Below, piece by piece: positions 8,018-16,032 of a stretch of 42,586 nt of DNA (its first letter is position 1; each line of letters starts with the position of its first letter). The DNA is from JBGPIK01 sp041484845 (GTDB lineage Bacteria; Desulfobacterota; Binatia; UBA9968): the NCBI GenBank assembly GCA_041484845.1, contig JBGPIK010000009.1, positions 1 through 42,586 of the forward strand, read 5' to 3'. Position numbers and translations under genes: made by a program. The notes under the pieces are model-generated. The model was not told the DNA's origin, searched no databases, and worked only from the letters and a program-made list of their open reading frames with translations.

Positions 8018-8992
8018 TCAGCTAACAGCAACTTGAGCCAATTCTTGTTCTTGTTCGACAAGCAAGTGAACCAAGGCTTTGAAACTCAAGTGGTAATCCC
8101 AGCCAAGCTTTACTCGTGCCTTGGAAGGATCGCCGTAAATGACTTCTATGTCCGAAGGGCGATAGAGTTTTTTATCTATGAGGACATGCTCTCGCCAATC
8201 TAAATCCAAGTGGTGAAAAGCCACTTCGACAAATTCCTGAAGGCTATGGGCCTCTCCGGTGGCTATGATGTAGTCTTCAGGCACTTCTTGTTGGAGCATT
8301 TCCCACATCACCTTGACGTATGCCGGGGCGAACCCCCAATCTCTGCGAATGCCAAGATTTCCCAACCGGAGCTTATCGGCTCCGCCCCGCTTAATTTTTA
8401 CCGCGTTCGAAAGCACCTTTTTGGTGACGAATTGGCGGCCACGCAGGACCGACTCGTGGTTGAAAAGAATGCCGCAACACGAAAACAAACCGTACGCTTC
8501 ACGGTAATTCACTGCGGTCCAATGCGCCGCCGCTTTCGAGATCGCGTAGGGGCTCAGGGGATGGATCGTCGTTTCCTCGGTCACTGGCAAATCTTTGACC
8601 TTGCCGTACATTTCGCTCGAAGAGGCTTGGTACAATTTCGCCTTTAGCGGAAGGATTCGCATCGCCTCCAGGATGTTGATCGTGCTCAAGATATTGAATT
8701 CAATCGTGCCGATGGGTTGCTCAAAGGATAACCCTACCGAACTCTGAGAGGCCAGGTTATAAATCTCGTCAGGCTGGACCCTCTCCAGCGACCGGATCAC
8801 ATTTGATAAATCCCGCAAGTTTGCCGAGACGAGCTCCACGCGGTCGGCTATTCCGAGGAACGCCAGGTTCTGCAGACTCGGGGTGCCCGTATCTCTTACA
8901 ACTCCGCAAACCTTATAATCCTTCTCCAGTAATAGCTTTGCCAGATAGGCGCCGTCCTGACCCGTGACACCTGTGATCAACGCGGCCTTCAT
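8018..8992 (-). CDS. GDP-mannose 4,6-dehydratase paralogue
   Basis: 324 residues with GVTGQDGAYLAK, VQPDEIYNLASQSSV, SSSEMYGKV, SPYAISKAAAHW (Tyr/Lys pair) and NHESVLRGRQFVTKK, so clearly in the GDP-mannose 4,6-dehydratase family. It differs from the gmd at 5731-6756: it lacks the long IIRRASTFN...IDHLY loop (here VVRDTGTPSLQNLAFLG) and is about 17 residues shorter. This shorter form resembles Rmd/Gmd-like paralogues found beside true Gmd. It could supply GDP-rhamnose-type, perosamine-type or 6-deoxy-talose sugars by another oxidation or reduction. ATG 8990-8992 has GGAAG just upstream. The exact product is open. Confidence 0.85.
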   Translation of the reverse strand: MKAALITGVTGQDGAYLAKLLLEKDYKVCGVVRDTGTPSLQNLAFLGIADRVELVSANLRDLSNVIRSLERVQPDEIYNLASQSSVGLSFEQPIGTIEFNILSTINILEAMRILPLKAKLYQASSSEMYGKVKDLPVTEETTIHPLSPYAISKAAAHWTAVNYREAYGLFSCCGILFNHESVLRGRQFVTKKVLSNAVKIKRGGADKLRLGNLGIRRDWGFAPAYVKVMWEMLQQEVPEDYIIATGEAHSLQEFVEVAFHHLDLDWREHVLIDKKLYRPSDIEVIYGDPSKARVKLGWDYHLSFKALVHLLVEQEQELAQVAVS

Positions 8993-9229
8993 TTCTTCCG
9001 ATCTTCCGAGAACGTCCGGCGTTCTTTCCCGGCAATACTGTTAGGTAACGCACACAATCAAAGTCTGGAAGAGGAAATTTGCGGTAGAGAATGAGCTAGA
9101 GTGGAAACCATTAAGGTATTGGAGTCTAACCGCGGTCATAGGGAGAAAGGGGCTTCCGGAACACACACCCCTCGGTCCCCACCCACAAATTCTCATTGGC
9201 CCTGACAACTTTCAGGCCGGAGACGTTCG

Positions 9230-10300
9230 CTAGCATTCCCCACGCTTTTTCCGTGATAAAACAACAAGGCCTGAGATCATTGAGATTACTGCCCGAACCA
9301 AGTGCGCGAATGGCTTGGCGCATCTGAGCAATCCAGGCGTTCTTTTCTCGAGCTCCATTTGAAGAGTATACCTATTCTGCCAAAGTAGGATCAGCGCGTT
9401 GCGAACCCCGTGGGCTCGTGCTGGGTGAATCGTCATGTCGCGAAGCAATTCGAGGAATCTATCCTCGTGCAGGCGAAACCGAAGTAGGTGGTGAAAATAG
9501 TTGCGGACGAGCATCGCCTGCAATTCGGCGCGCAAACTGGGCCAATCTTCCCTTGGCAATCCAACGTTCCTTGGTGAATTCACCTGGGCATCCAGGAACC
9601 CTAGAAAGGCGCGGTCGCCTTGAGCGCGCAATCCACATCCATGTTTTTGCACCGAGTTTCCACTGTGCATGCGGTAATAAAATAGGCACTGGTCTGTGAA
9701 CAAAACTTTGCCTTGAACGGCCGCTGCCATGAAGACGGCGTTGTCTGAATTATGACCGTCTGGGAAACAGTGAGTATCACCGAGATTACGAATAAAAGAA
9801 GCGGGACAAAGGTAGTTGATCCCACTCGCTAGAGGCAAAGTTCCACGACACCATGACCGAATGAGTTCACCGGCCTGCAGCGTGTAAGTTCCATTCGGTA
9901 TACACTTGCGCGTCACCGCACCGCTGTCGTCGATGACATGTGTGGCGCCATAGGCAGCCTTGATGCCGGCGTCATTTTCTAAAAAGGCTGTCAATGTTTC
10001 AACGTAGTTTTCCCCGAGAACATCATCATCACACAGCGGCATCATGTACTTGCCTTTGGCGCGCGCAACGCACGCACTGCCATTTTCCCATGCGCTTCCG
10101 GTTTCCAAGGCCTGAAGGAACTCGATGCGCGGATCGTTGAACGAACGCACAACCTCGGGCGTTTCATCTCCCGAGGCATTGTCACGCACGATAATCTGGA
10201 GGTTCTTGTACGTTTGCCCAACCGCTGATGCCAGTGCCTCACGGAGATAGTGGGGCCGGCGGTAGGTTGGCATCAAGATCGATACGAGAGGATCAGACAT
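9230..10300 (-). CDS. Glycosyltransferase, GT2 family
   Basis: About 356 residues with a GT-A core at the N-terminus: PLVSILMPTYRRPHYLREAL, IVRDNASGDET, and the DxD-like CDDD in KYMMPLCDDDVLGENY, followed by a Cys/Tyr-rich middle (FYYRMHSGNSV). The C-terminal about 100 residues are helical with Arg-rich stretches and no membrane bundle. ATG 10300 lies five bases after the upstream stop; a TTG at 10309 overlapping that stop is possible. It follows a methyltransferase gene. The 237 bases between its stop and the next gene hold a short open frame (9126-9323) that I do not recognise. Confidence 0.88.
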   Translation of the reverse strand: MSDPLVSILMPTYRRPHYLREALASAVGQTYKNLQIIVRDNASGDETPEVVRSFNDPRIEFLQALETGSAWENGSACVARAKGKYMMPLCDDDVLGENYVETLTAFLENDAGIKAAYGATHVIDDSGAVTRKCIPNGTYTLQAGELIRSWCRGTLPLASGINYLCPASFIRNLGDTHCFPDGHNSDNAVFMAAAVQGKVLFTDQCLFYYRMHSGNSVQKHGCGLRAQGDRAFLGFLDAQVNSPRNVGLPREDWPSLRAELQAMLVRNYFHHLLRFRLHEDRFLELLRDMTIHPARAHGVRNALILLWQNRYTLQMELEKRTPGLLRCAKPFAHLVRAVISMISGLVVLSRKKRGEC

Positions 10301-10305
10301 CGTTT

Positions 10306-11079
10306 TCAATCAGTCCGAGCTCCAAGGACTTGCCAAATTTTCTCCTTGAAGTTCCTGGGGAAAAGCCTCTTTAGACTATGCGGAGTGACGCGACTGAGAC
10401 GGTGATACGCCTGAAGCAGCCGAGGATATGAGTACGCGGTGGCAGTCTGTAAAGGCGGATGGAGGAGTACTTCCCAGTACTCCCGGTTATATCCCTGGCG
10501 CCACCAACTATCGCTTGTTAGGCTAACACAAGGAGCGTCGGTGCGTTGGAAAAATGCCATGTTGTTATCGACAATCTCCAGAAGTTCGAACATATCGTCC
10601 GCCTTAATGATCTCAAACATCCTGCTTATCGTCGGGATTTTGATGTCGTCAACCAAAAGGAGCCCGTCACTCTCGACGAGCGGGTAGAAATAAAAATATT
10701 CAATGTCCGGAAACGGGTAGCCATGGGGACCGTCGATCAACGCGATTTGAACCTTGTCTTGGAAGTTGTATTTGGGCAAGGTGACCTGCGTCAGCCCTTC
10801 AATGAAGCTCACGTTCTGAGCATTGAACAAAGGACTGTTCTTCACCTGGCTTATGCTGCTACCTTCATCAACAGCGAAAGTCAGATGCTTGGCGGAGAGA
10901 TGCGAGAATAGAAGCGTTGTTTTTCCCGACCCGGTTTCAACGGAATTTTGGACTTTTCCTATTCGCTGGGCATGACGAGCAATAGCCCGCAGAGCGTTGG
11001 GGCTAACGGACCCGACACCGTGCCAATCGTCCGGAAGCGCCTCAATTTTGGCTAGCAACTTAGCAATTTCTTCGTTCAT
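10306..11079 (-). CDS. Class I SAM-dependent methyltransferase-like protein
   Basis: 257 residues. SVETGSGKTTLLFSHL fits motif I (E-x-G-x-G), followed by LTFAVDEGSS (acidic end of strand 2), VQIALIDGPHGYPFPDIEYFYFYPLVE and GLLLVDDIKI. This IDGxHxYP-D-VDD arrangement is that of the Methyltransf_24-type proteins found in sugar clusters. The unusual GKT in motif I could be mistaken for a P-loop, but the rest is not kinase-like. ATG 11079 has AGGGAA nine bases upstream. A TTG nine bases further up is less likely. The substrate is unknown, probably a glycan hydroxyl. Confidence 0.75.
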   Translation of the reverse strand: MNEEIAKLLAKIEALPDDWHGVGSVSPNALRAIARHAQRIGKVQNSVETGSGKTTLLFSHLSAKHLTFAVDEGSSISQVKNSPLFNAQNVSFIEGLTQVTLPKYNFQDKVQIALIDGPHGYPFPDIEYFYFYPLVESDGLLLVDDIKIPTISRMFEIIKADDMFELLEIVDNNMAFFQRTDAPCVSLTSDSWWRQGYNREYWEVLLHPPLQTATAYSYPRLLQAYHRLSRVTPHSLKRLFPRNFKEKIWQVLGARTD

Positions 11080-11223
11080 ACTGGTCAATTCCCTAATGAT
11101 AGCGATTCTCCGTCGCGATCGATTCTAGAGTGAGCAAAATCAATTGGCATGCGGGCGTCGGAGTACGGCTTTGTCGCTTAGGAATACGGCCCCATGAGTG
11201 ACCTGAAGCCGTGAAAACGTATG

Positions 11224-12360
11224 TCACCGCCTGATCGGCGTCGGGATCGATGAAACAGTTTTCGATGCGGTAAGGCCACGATCATAGATTGATTGCTTCA
11301 AAGTCTCATCGTATGCGTACGCGCTATCTATATTATCGATCATTATCGGAGCGTCGGCCGTGAGAGGTTTTGTGACAACTTCTCCTGACATTAGCTCGCG
11401 ACAGGAGATCTGCCCCTTTTGAAGAGGAATCGCGAGATAGACGTCATCATCGATCTTCTCGTGATCCAAAGCGTAACCTGCGGGCAGGTCTCGTTTGGCG
11501 TAAACACCCCGCACAAGATCGTCTAAATATTTTATTTCAGCCTCTTTCGTATTACGCTTCGACTCACCACTGCTGCCACACATCTCCTTCGCCTTCTTGT
11601 AAGACTTAAACCAGGTGTCTACTTGCGCTGGTAGCGAGCAGTAAGGGGAGACAGGATGTTCACCGTCCTCAATATCTATGTGGCGCTCAAAAGTCCTCGC
11701 CCCTTTGGCGTAGGCGATATACATCGATGCATCCCAGGAATGATACTCGTGCGAGGAAAACCCAATCGTGTGATTGGGAAATCGTTGTTTGAGGAAATCG
11801 ATTTGATTCATCTCCAGATCCGCATCCTCAGTCGGATAAAGCGAAACACAATGGTTGATCGCGAGCGGAATGTTGCGGTTATCGAAGAACGTGACCACGT
11901 CCTCAAGATCTTTTTGCGAAGAACCGCCAGTCGAAATGATCGCGGGCCGCCGCGTCTTGGCGATCTTTTCGATTAACGGCCAGTCATTGCAATCCGAACT
12001 GGCTATTTTAATCATCGGCAATCCGAGGTCGATACAGAGATCTACGGATTTCTCATCAAAAGGCGTGGACAGCGGGATACACCCAGACTTTCGAATAGCT
12101 TCCATCATGATCGCGAAGTTTTCTCTCGACATCTGCGTATCGAGGGTCTTTTTGATATACCGTATATCACTGCGGTCCCGAAAATCTTTGTGGATAAATC
12201 TATCGACGTCCCGAAACTGTAGTTTGATGGCCGCTCGAACGTTGTTGAATCGAACCACCTTTGAGAACTCAGATATGATCCTAAGTCCTCGGTCAAGGCT
12301 CCCCCAGTGGTTATTCGCCAACTCGAGTACGAAAAGGTCTTCAAATATATTTGCTTTCAT
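11224..12360 (-). CDS. NeuB-like nonulosonic acid synthase
   Basis: 378 residues with the NeuB pattern. LELANNHWGSLDRGLRII is the catalytic N-terminal E/N-NH-G motif. Then come AIKLQFR, STPFDEKSVD, IKIASSDCNDWPLI, IISTGGSS, INHCVSLYPT and IGFSSHE in a TIM barrel, and from about residue 290 an antifreeze-like SAF domain (GVYAKRDLPAG, ISCRELMSG). These enzymes condense phosphoenolpyruvate with ManNAc, a 6-phosphate or a related hexose to make sialic, legionaminic or pseudaminic-type acids. AGGAG precedes ATG 12360. A HAD phosphatase lies 29 bases upstream. NeuA (CMP activation) and NeuC are not in the window. The metal-binding and PEP-binding motifs look intact, so it is probably active, but its substrate is uncertain. 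Confidence 0.85.
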   Translation of the reverse strand: MKANIFEDLFVLELANNHWGSLDRGLRIISEFSKVVRFNNVRAAIKLQFRDVDRFIHKDFRDRSDIRYIKKTLDTQMSRENFAIMMEAIRKSGCIPLSTPFDEKSVDLCIDLGLPMIKIASSDCNDWPLIEKIAKTRRPAIISTGGSSQKDLEDVVTFFDNRNIPLAINHCVSLYPTEDADLEMNQIDFLKQRFPNHTIGFSSHEYHSWDASMYIAYAKGARTFERHIDIEDGEHPVSPYCSLPAQVDTWFKSYKKAKEMCGSSGESKRNTKEAEIKYLDDLVRGVYAKRDLPAGYALDHEKIDDDVYLAIPLQKGQISCRELMSGEVVTKPLTADAPIMIDNIDSAYAYDETLKQSIYDRGLTASKTVSSIPTPIRR

Positions 12361-12389
12361 ATCTGCTCTCCTTTTTAAGTTGCGCCATT

Positions 12390-13088
12390 TCAGCCTGCTG
12401 CAACTTTGCTTGTCCTTTTAACTAGCCGGATTAGGTCACTCAGACTATTGATAAACAGGCAATTCTTGCCATCGGAATCTTGATCCCATCGGCCATAGCC
12501 ATAAACTGCCGCAGCAAACGCGACCCCGCACCCTTCGGCAGCGTTGGCATCGTCGGGTAAGTCACCGACTACAAGTGTCGCGCTGCGAGTCAATTTGTGT
12601 CGGTTCATTAAAGCCGATAACGCTCCCACTTTTGACGTGAACGGAAAGGTCGGTGAGTCCGGAGTCACCACTTCATGAATTTGCTCAACGATGTTCAACT
12701 GCTGAAGAATTTTCATAGTCGGAAGCTGTGGCTTATTGGTAAGAACAAAACTGCTTCCCCCGTGTGCGACAATATGATCGAGCAGTTCGATCACTCCCGA
12801 GTAAGCGACAGTCTCTTGCCAGGTATCGGAATCGTATTCGTGTCTGAAAACGGACACGAGTCGATCCAGTAACAATTGATCGATCTCACCTAAGACCAAT
12901 TTGAACATTTCCCGAATCGGAGGCCCGATCGTACTCGTGACGTTTATGCAGCGGCGGTCGGGTAGGACTTCCGCTAGCGCTCTTTGTGCTGCCTTTTCGA
13001 TGGCTGGCCGGGAATCAACCAACGTGCCATCCAGATCGAAGACAAAAGCCCTATAATTCTCAGTGCCGAAAGGCGTAGGCGACAACAT
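12390..13088 (-). CDS. HAD-superfamily phosphatase (phosphoglycolate phosphatase-like)
   Basis: About 232 residues with HAD motif I FDLDGTLVDSRP close to the N-terminus, a helical cap domain, motif II SSFVLTNKPQLP, the conserved Lys in FTSKVGALS, and motif IV LVVGDLPDDANAAEGCG. The fold is that of Gph-type phosphatases. Start 13088 (MLSPTPFGTENYRAFVFDLDG) overlaps the preceding gene by 29 bases; an ATG at 13145 would add 19 residues and a larger overlap. It lies directly upstream of the neuB-like gene. If that synthase uses a hexosamine 6-phosphate, this enzyme could remove the phosphate from the 9-phosphate product. That pairing is inference. Confidence 0.85.
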   Translation of the reverse strand: MLSPTPFGTENYRAFVFDLDGTLVDSRPAIEKAAQRALAEVLPDRRCINVTSTIGPPIREMFKLVLGEIDQLLLDRLVSVFRHEYDSDTWQETVAYSGVIELLDHIVAHGGSSFVLTNKPQLPTMKILQQLNIVEQIHEVVTPDSPTFPFTSKVGALSALMNRHKLTRSATLVVGDLPDDANAAEGCGVAFAAAVYGYGRWDQDSDGKNCLFINSLSDLIRLVKRTSKVAAG

Positions 13089-14199
13089 CAAAATCGTTGA
13101 ACTGGTGATAACGGAGAGCGAGGTGATGATTCGGCGCGAGCTCATGCATGAGCAAAGGTACTTTCCACAGATGGTCCGGCAGATGATACACGCAAATTGC
13201 TAGATCTGGTTCATAACGACGAATGGTTTCCGCTGCTCCATTCAGAGCCGCTAACTCCGCGCCTTCGACGTCGAGTTTGATAAGTGTGGGAGCAAATGAA
13301 GGAATTACATCGTCTATCGTTACTACCTGGATAATTTCATTACCTTCATCCGAGAGGTTACTCCCCGCCCCTCTGCCCGTTAAAAACTTCAGCATGGCCA
13401 TTTGATCACTGACGCCACAGGGAAAAAGGACTGCAGAACAAATTTCGTCGCGATGCCGATTTGCAAATTCACGAAGTCGGCGGAAATTCGCAGCATCAGG
13501 TTCGAAAGCCGCAACTGCTTCGATTTTAAGATTATGATTTAGGAAACACTGCATCGAGTCGCCCACGAATGCACCACCATCAATCAATCGCATCGGAGTC
13601 CTGGGGGATGGTAGATCCCGAGGGAAATATTGATATTCAGTATCAGGCTGGCGAAGTAGTTCCAGATTCCAAGTAAGGCGCAGTTCCAGGAGATCAATGT
13701 ATATGCGTCGGCTAACATCGTCCTCCCAGAGTTTAAAACCATCGACAATTTCCTTGCGTTGATCTTCGTACAACTGGCGCGGCGCCAGCCAGAAGCGCGA
13801 ACTTAGATTCTTTGGAAACCATTCGAATAATTCATAGTATGAGACGATATGCTTGAATCCACATCGATTCAAAACTTCGTGGACGGCGCTCATATCAACA
13901 GCCGGATTAAACACCGCCATGACTACTGGAACGCCGCTACGAGCGTACGCACGAGCAGTTTCACTATCGGGCGCTAGACATCTCACACCGTCAATCGCAC
14001 TAATCGAATTCGCGCGGATATCGATAAAAGCCTCGACACCATATCCGTGCTCCCAGAGTACCTTCATTACATCTCGCCCGCAGTTGCCCGCCCCATAGAT
14101 GACAAACTCTGAACCTTTGGGTGGCAATGGTTGCCCTTCCGGCAGCGGCTGGTCCATTAACAACTGCAGTCTTGCTGCCGCCTGCGAAAGCATACTCAT
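13060..14199 (-). CDS. FkbM-family methyltransferase with N-terminal Rossmann domain
   Basis: 379 residues in two parts. Residues 30-125 form a small Rossmann domain (FVIYGAGNCGRDVMKVLWEHG) like the sugar-binding modules fused to sugar methyltransferases. From about residue 205 comes an FkbM-type methyltransferase: RLIDGGAFVGDSMQCFL (motif I), AAFEPDAANFRRL, and LIKLDVEGAELAALNGA with the K-D-EG-E signature, ending in AICVYHLPDHLW. FkbM enzymes O-methylate sugars. The start ATG overlaps the stop of the thiamine-diphosphate enzyme (ATGA, 14196-14199), so the two are translationally coupled and probably act on the same sugar. Confidence 0.88.
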   Translation of the reverse strand: MSMLSQAAARLQLLMDQPLPEGQPLPPKGSEFVIYGAGNCGRDVMKVLWEHGYGVEAFIDIRANSISAIDGVRCLAPDSETARAYARSGVPVVMAVFNPAVDMSAVHEVLNRCGFKHIVSYYELFEWFPKNLSSRFWLAPRQLYEDQRKEIVDGFKLWEDDVSRRIYIDLLELRLTWNLELLRQPDTEYQYFPRDLPSPRTPMRLIDGGAFVGDSMQCFLNHNLKIEAVAAFEPDAANFRRLREFANRHRDEICSAVLFPCGVSDQMAMLKFLTGRGAGSNLSDEGNEIIQVVTIDDVIPSFAPTLIKLDVEGAELAALNGAAETIRRYEPDLAICVYHLPDHLWKVPLLMHELAPNHHLALRYHQFNDFDVVAYAFRH

Positions 14200-16016
14200 T
14201 CGTCTACCGTCGGGACTAACATGTTCTGTCGCAATTCATCGCGGTCCAAGAATGGAAACATGTCTTCGAGCGGAGAAGACACCAGCTTGCCATCAGGAAG
14301 TTGTCTCGATGACAACTTGGGTTCGAACGTTTGAGTCTGATCAAGCATAACTTCGCATACTTCCGGGCCTGGTGATTCCAGAATGCGCTGCAATTCGTCA
14401 CCGAAATCGGGGCGTTCTATACGCCGACCCGGAAGACCGTAAGCCTGGGCCAGTTTGGCGAAGTTCGGAAACGACACACCGCTTTCCGGCGTGGCACCCA
14501 CCGAGAGCCCGAAGAAATTAGATTGAGTTTGGCGGATCGACAGATACCCGCCATTATTAAGAACAAATAGTTTCACAGGCCATCGGTGATGCGCCAGCGT
14601 CGCTAACTCTTGGACGTTCATTTGCAGGCTGCCATCGCCGGCCATGCAGATGACCCGCTTCCTTCCTCGCGCAACGGCCGCGCCAATCGCCGCGGGCAAA
14701 TCATAGCCCATTGAGGCCGAGCCGGAATTTGAGAAAAGTCGTTGGCCCACTTTCAGTTGGGCCGTTTGAAAGGTGACGATGCAAGCGGTCGCGTCACCGC
14801 AAACGATAATATCGTCCTCAGCGAGTTGTTCAAAAAGGACGTGGCTGAAGTGATACGGATTAATCGCACCGGGCTTGGAAATATGTTTCGCCGGCTGGTA
14901 TGCCGGATAACGGCGGCAGCGCTCCTTACACCACTTGACCCACTCACCGTGGTGGGAATACTGCGCGGGTCGAACATCGAGTTGACGTTCGAGTTCCTCG
15001 AGGAACAACCGCGCGTCACAGCAGATTGGCAGGTCGGGAACGATTAGCGGTTTTTGCAATTCAGCGGCATCGACATCTACCTGAATCTTGAATGCATAGC
15101 GTGCGAAATAATTCCAGTTATAGCTCACCTGGCGAACATTTAGTCGCGAACCAATAATTAGCAAGACGTCGCTGTTTTGTACCGTGAAGTTCCCAGCGCG
15201 GTCGCCAATGGACCCCGGGCGGCCACAGAACAAGTCGTGCTCCGTGGGCAGCAAATCATGCGTCCAGGCGGTTGTCACTGGAATCCCTAGTTTGTTGATT
15301 ACACGCTGAAATACTTCGACTGCGCCGGCAGCGCGGACGCCCGTCCCGGCCATGATCACGGGTCGCTTCGCTGCGCCGATCCTGTCAAGGACTGTCCGAC
15401 AAATCACGGACCAAGCATTCGGGTTATCGGAAACCGAATCTTCCTCGGGATCGTAAGGTTTTAACTCGTCCATGTTGATCTTCGTGCCCTGCACATCGAC
15501 AGGGATATCGAGCCAGCACGGCCCTGGTCGGCCGGTCGTTGCTAGATGCAGTGCGCGCTCCAAGTGGTAGCGAATGGTTTGCGGATCATCGACAGTCACC
15601 GCGTACTTCGTGATTCCCTTTACCATACCCACGATGTCAACTTCTTGATCTCCCAATTGACGGAGTTTCCCGATTAGGCCGTGCTTGTATAGCGCCGTCT
15701 CGCGCTTTGCCTGACCGGAGACGATGAGCATCGGGATAGAATCCGTCCACGCTCCGAAAACGCCGTTAAGCACGTTGATTCCACCGGGACCAGCGGTGAC
15801 GTTAACGACTCCGATCCCCCCGGTCACTCGCGCATATCCCTCCGCAGCCATCGCACAGGCCTGCTCGTGGTGACAACAAACGTAATGAAGGAGTTCACAG
15901 CGGCCGAAGGCGTCGTTCAAGTGCATGGCCGCCCCTCCAGTGACCATGAACAGATCCCGCACTCCGTGGTTCACCAGAGCCTGCGCAATGTAATCAGCCA
16001 CACGAATATTAGCCAT
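14196..16016 (-). CDS. Thiamine-diphosphate enzyme, acetolactate synthase/YerE-like
   Basis: 606 residues with the three-domain layout of the acetolactate synthase family. The catalytic Glu lies in CCHHEQACAMAAEGYAR (E51), followed by TAGPGGINVLNGVFGAW. The central domain is FAD/NAD-like (PVIMAGTGVRAAGA). The C-terminal cofactor site has GDGSLQMNVQELATLAH and VLNNGGYLSIRQ. It is fused by near-overlap into a CDP-deoxysugar operon with RfbF and RfbH. In yersiniose synthesis the flavin/ThDP enzyme YerE uses pyruvate to add a two-carbon branch to C4 of the CDP-3,6-dideoxy-4-ketohexose made by the RfbH reaction. That is my preferred role. A generic acetolactate synthase is unlikely, since there is no ilvN-type small subunit. 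The family is certain, the sugar role inferred. Confidence 0.85.
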   Translation of the reverse strand: MANIRVADYIAQALVNHGVRDLFMVTGGAAMHLNDAFGRCELLHYVCCHHEQACAMAAEGYARVTGGIGVVNVTAGPGGINVLNGVFGAWTDSIPMLIVSGQAKRETALYKHGLIGKLRQLGDQEVDIVGMVKGITKYAVTVDDPQTIRYHLERALHLATTGRPGPCWLDIPVDVQGTKINMDELKPYDPEEDSVSDNPNAWSVICRTVLDRIGAAKRPVIMAGTGVRAAGAVEVFQRVINKLGIPVTTAWTHDLLPTEHDLFCGRPGSIGDRAGNFTVQNSDVLLIIGSRLNVRQVSYNWNYFARYAFKIQVDVDAAELQKPLIVPDLPICCDARLFLEELERQLDVRPAQYSHHGEWVKWCKERCRRYPAYQPAKHISKPGAINPYHFSHVLFEQLAEDDIIVCGDATACIVTFQTAQLKVGQRLFSNSGSASMGYDLPAAIGAAVARGRKRVICMAGDGSLQMNVQELATLAHHRWPVKLFVLNNGGYLSIRQTQSNFFGLSVGATPESGVSFPNFAKLAQAYGLPGRRIERPDFGDELQRILESPGPEVCEVMLDQTQTFEPKLSSRQLPDGKLVSSPLEDMFPFLDRDELRQNMLVPTVDE

Positions 16017-16032
16017 GAGTCTTCGTCTTTAT

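Noticed and set aside
9081..9090. GCGGTAG sequence as an ops/JUMPstart antitermination element
   Set aside because: Only partial match to the ops core, and on the strand opposite to the genes.
10306..11079. GSGKTT as an ATP-binding P-loop
   Set aside because: The following IDGPHGYP and LLVDD segments fit a SAM methyltransferase, and no Walker B or kinase features follow.
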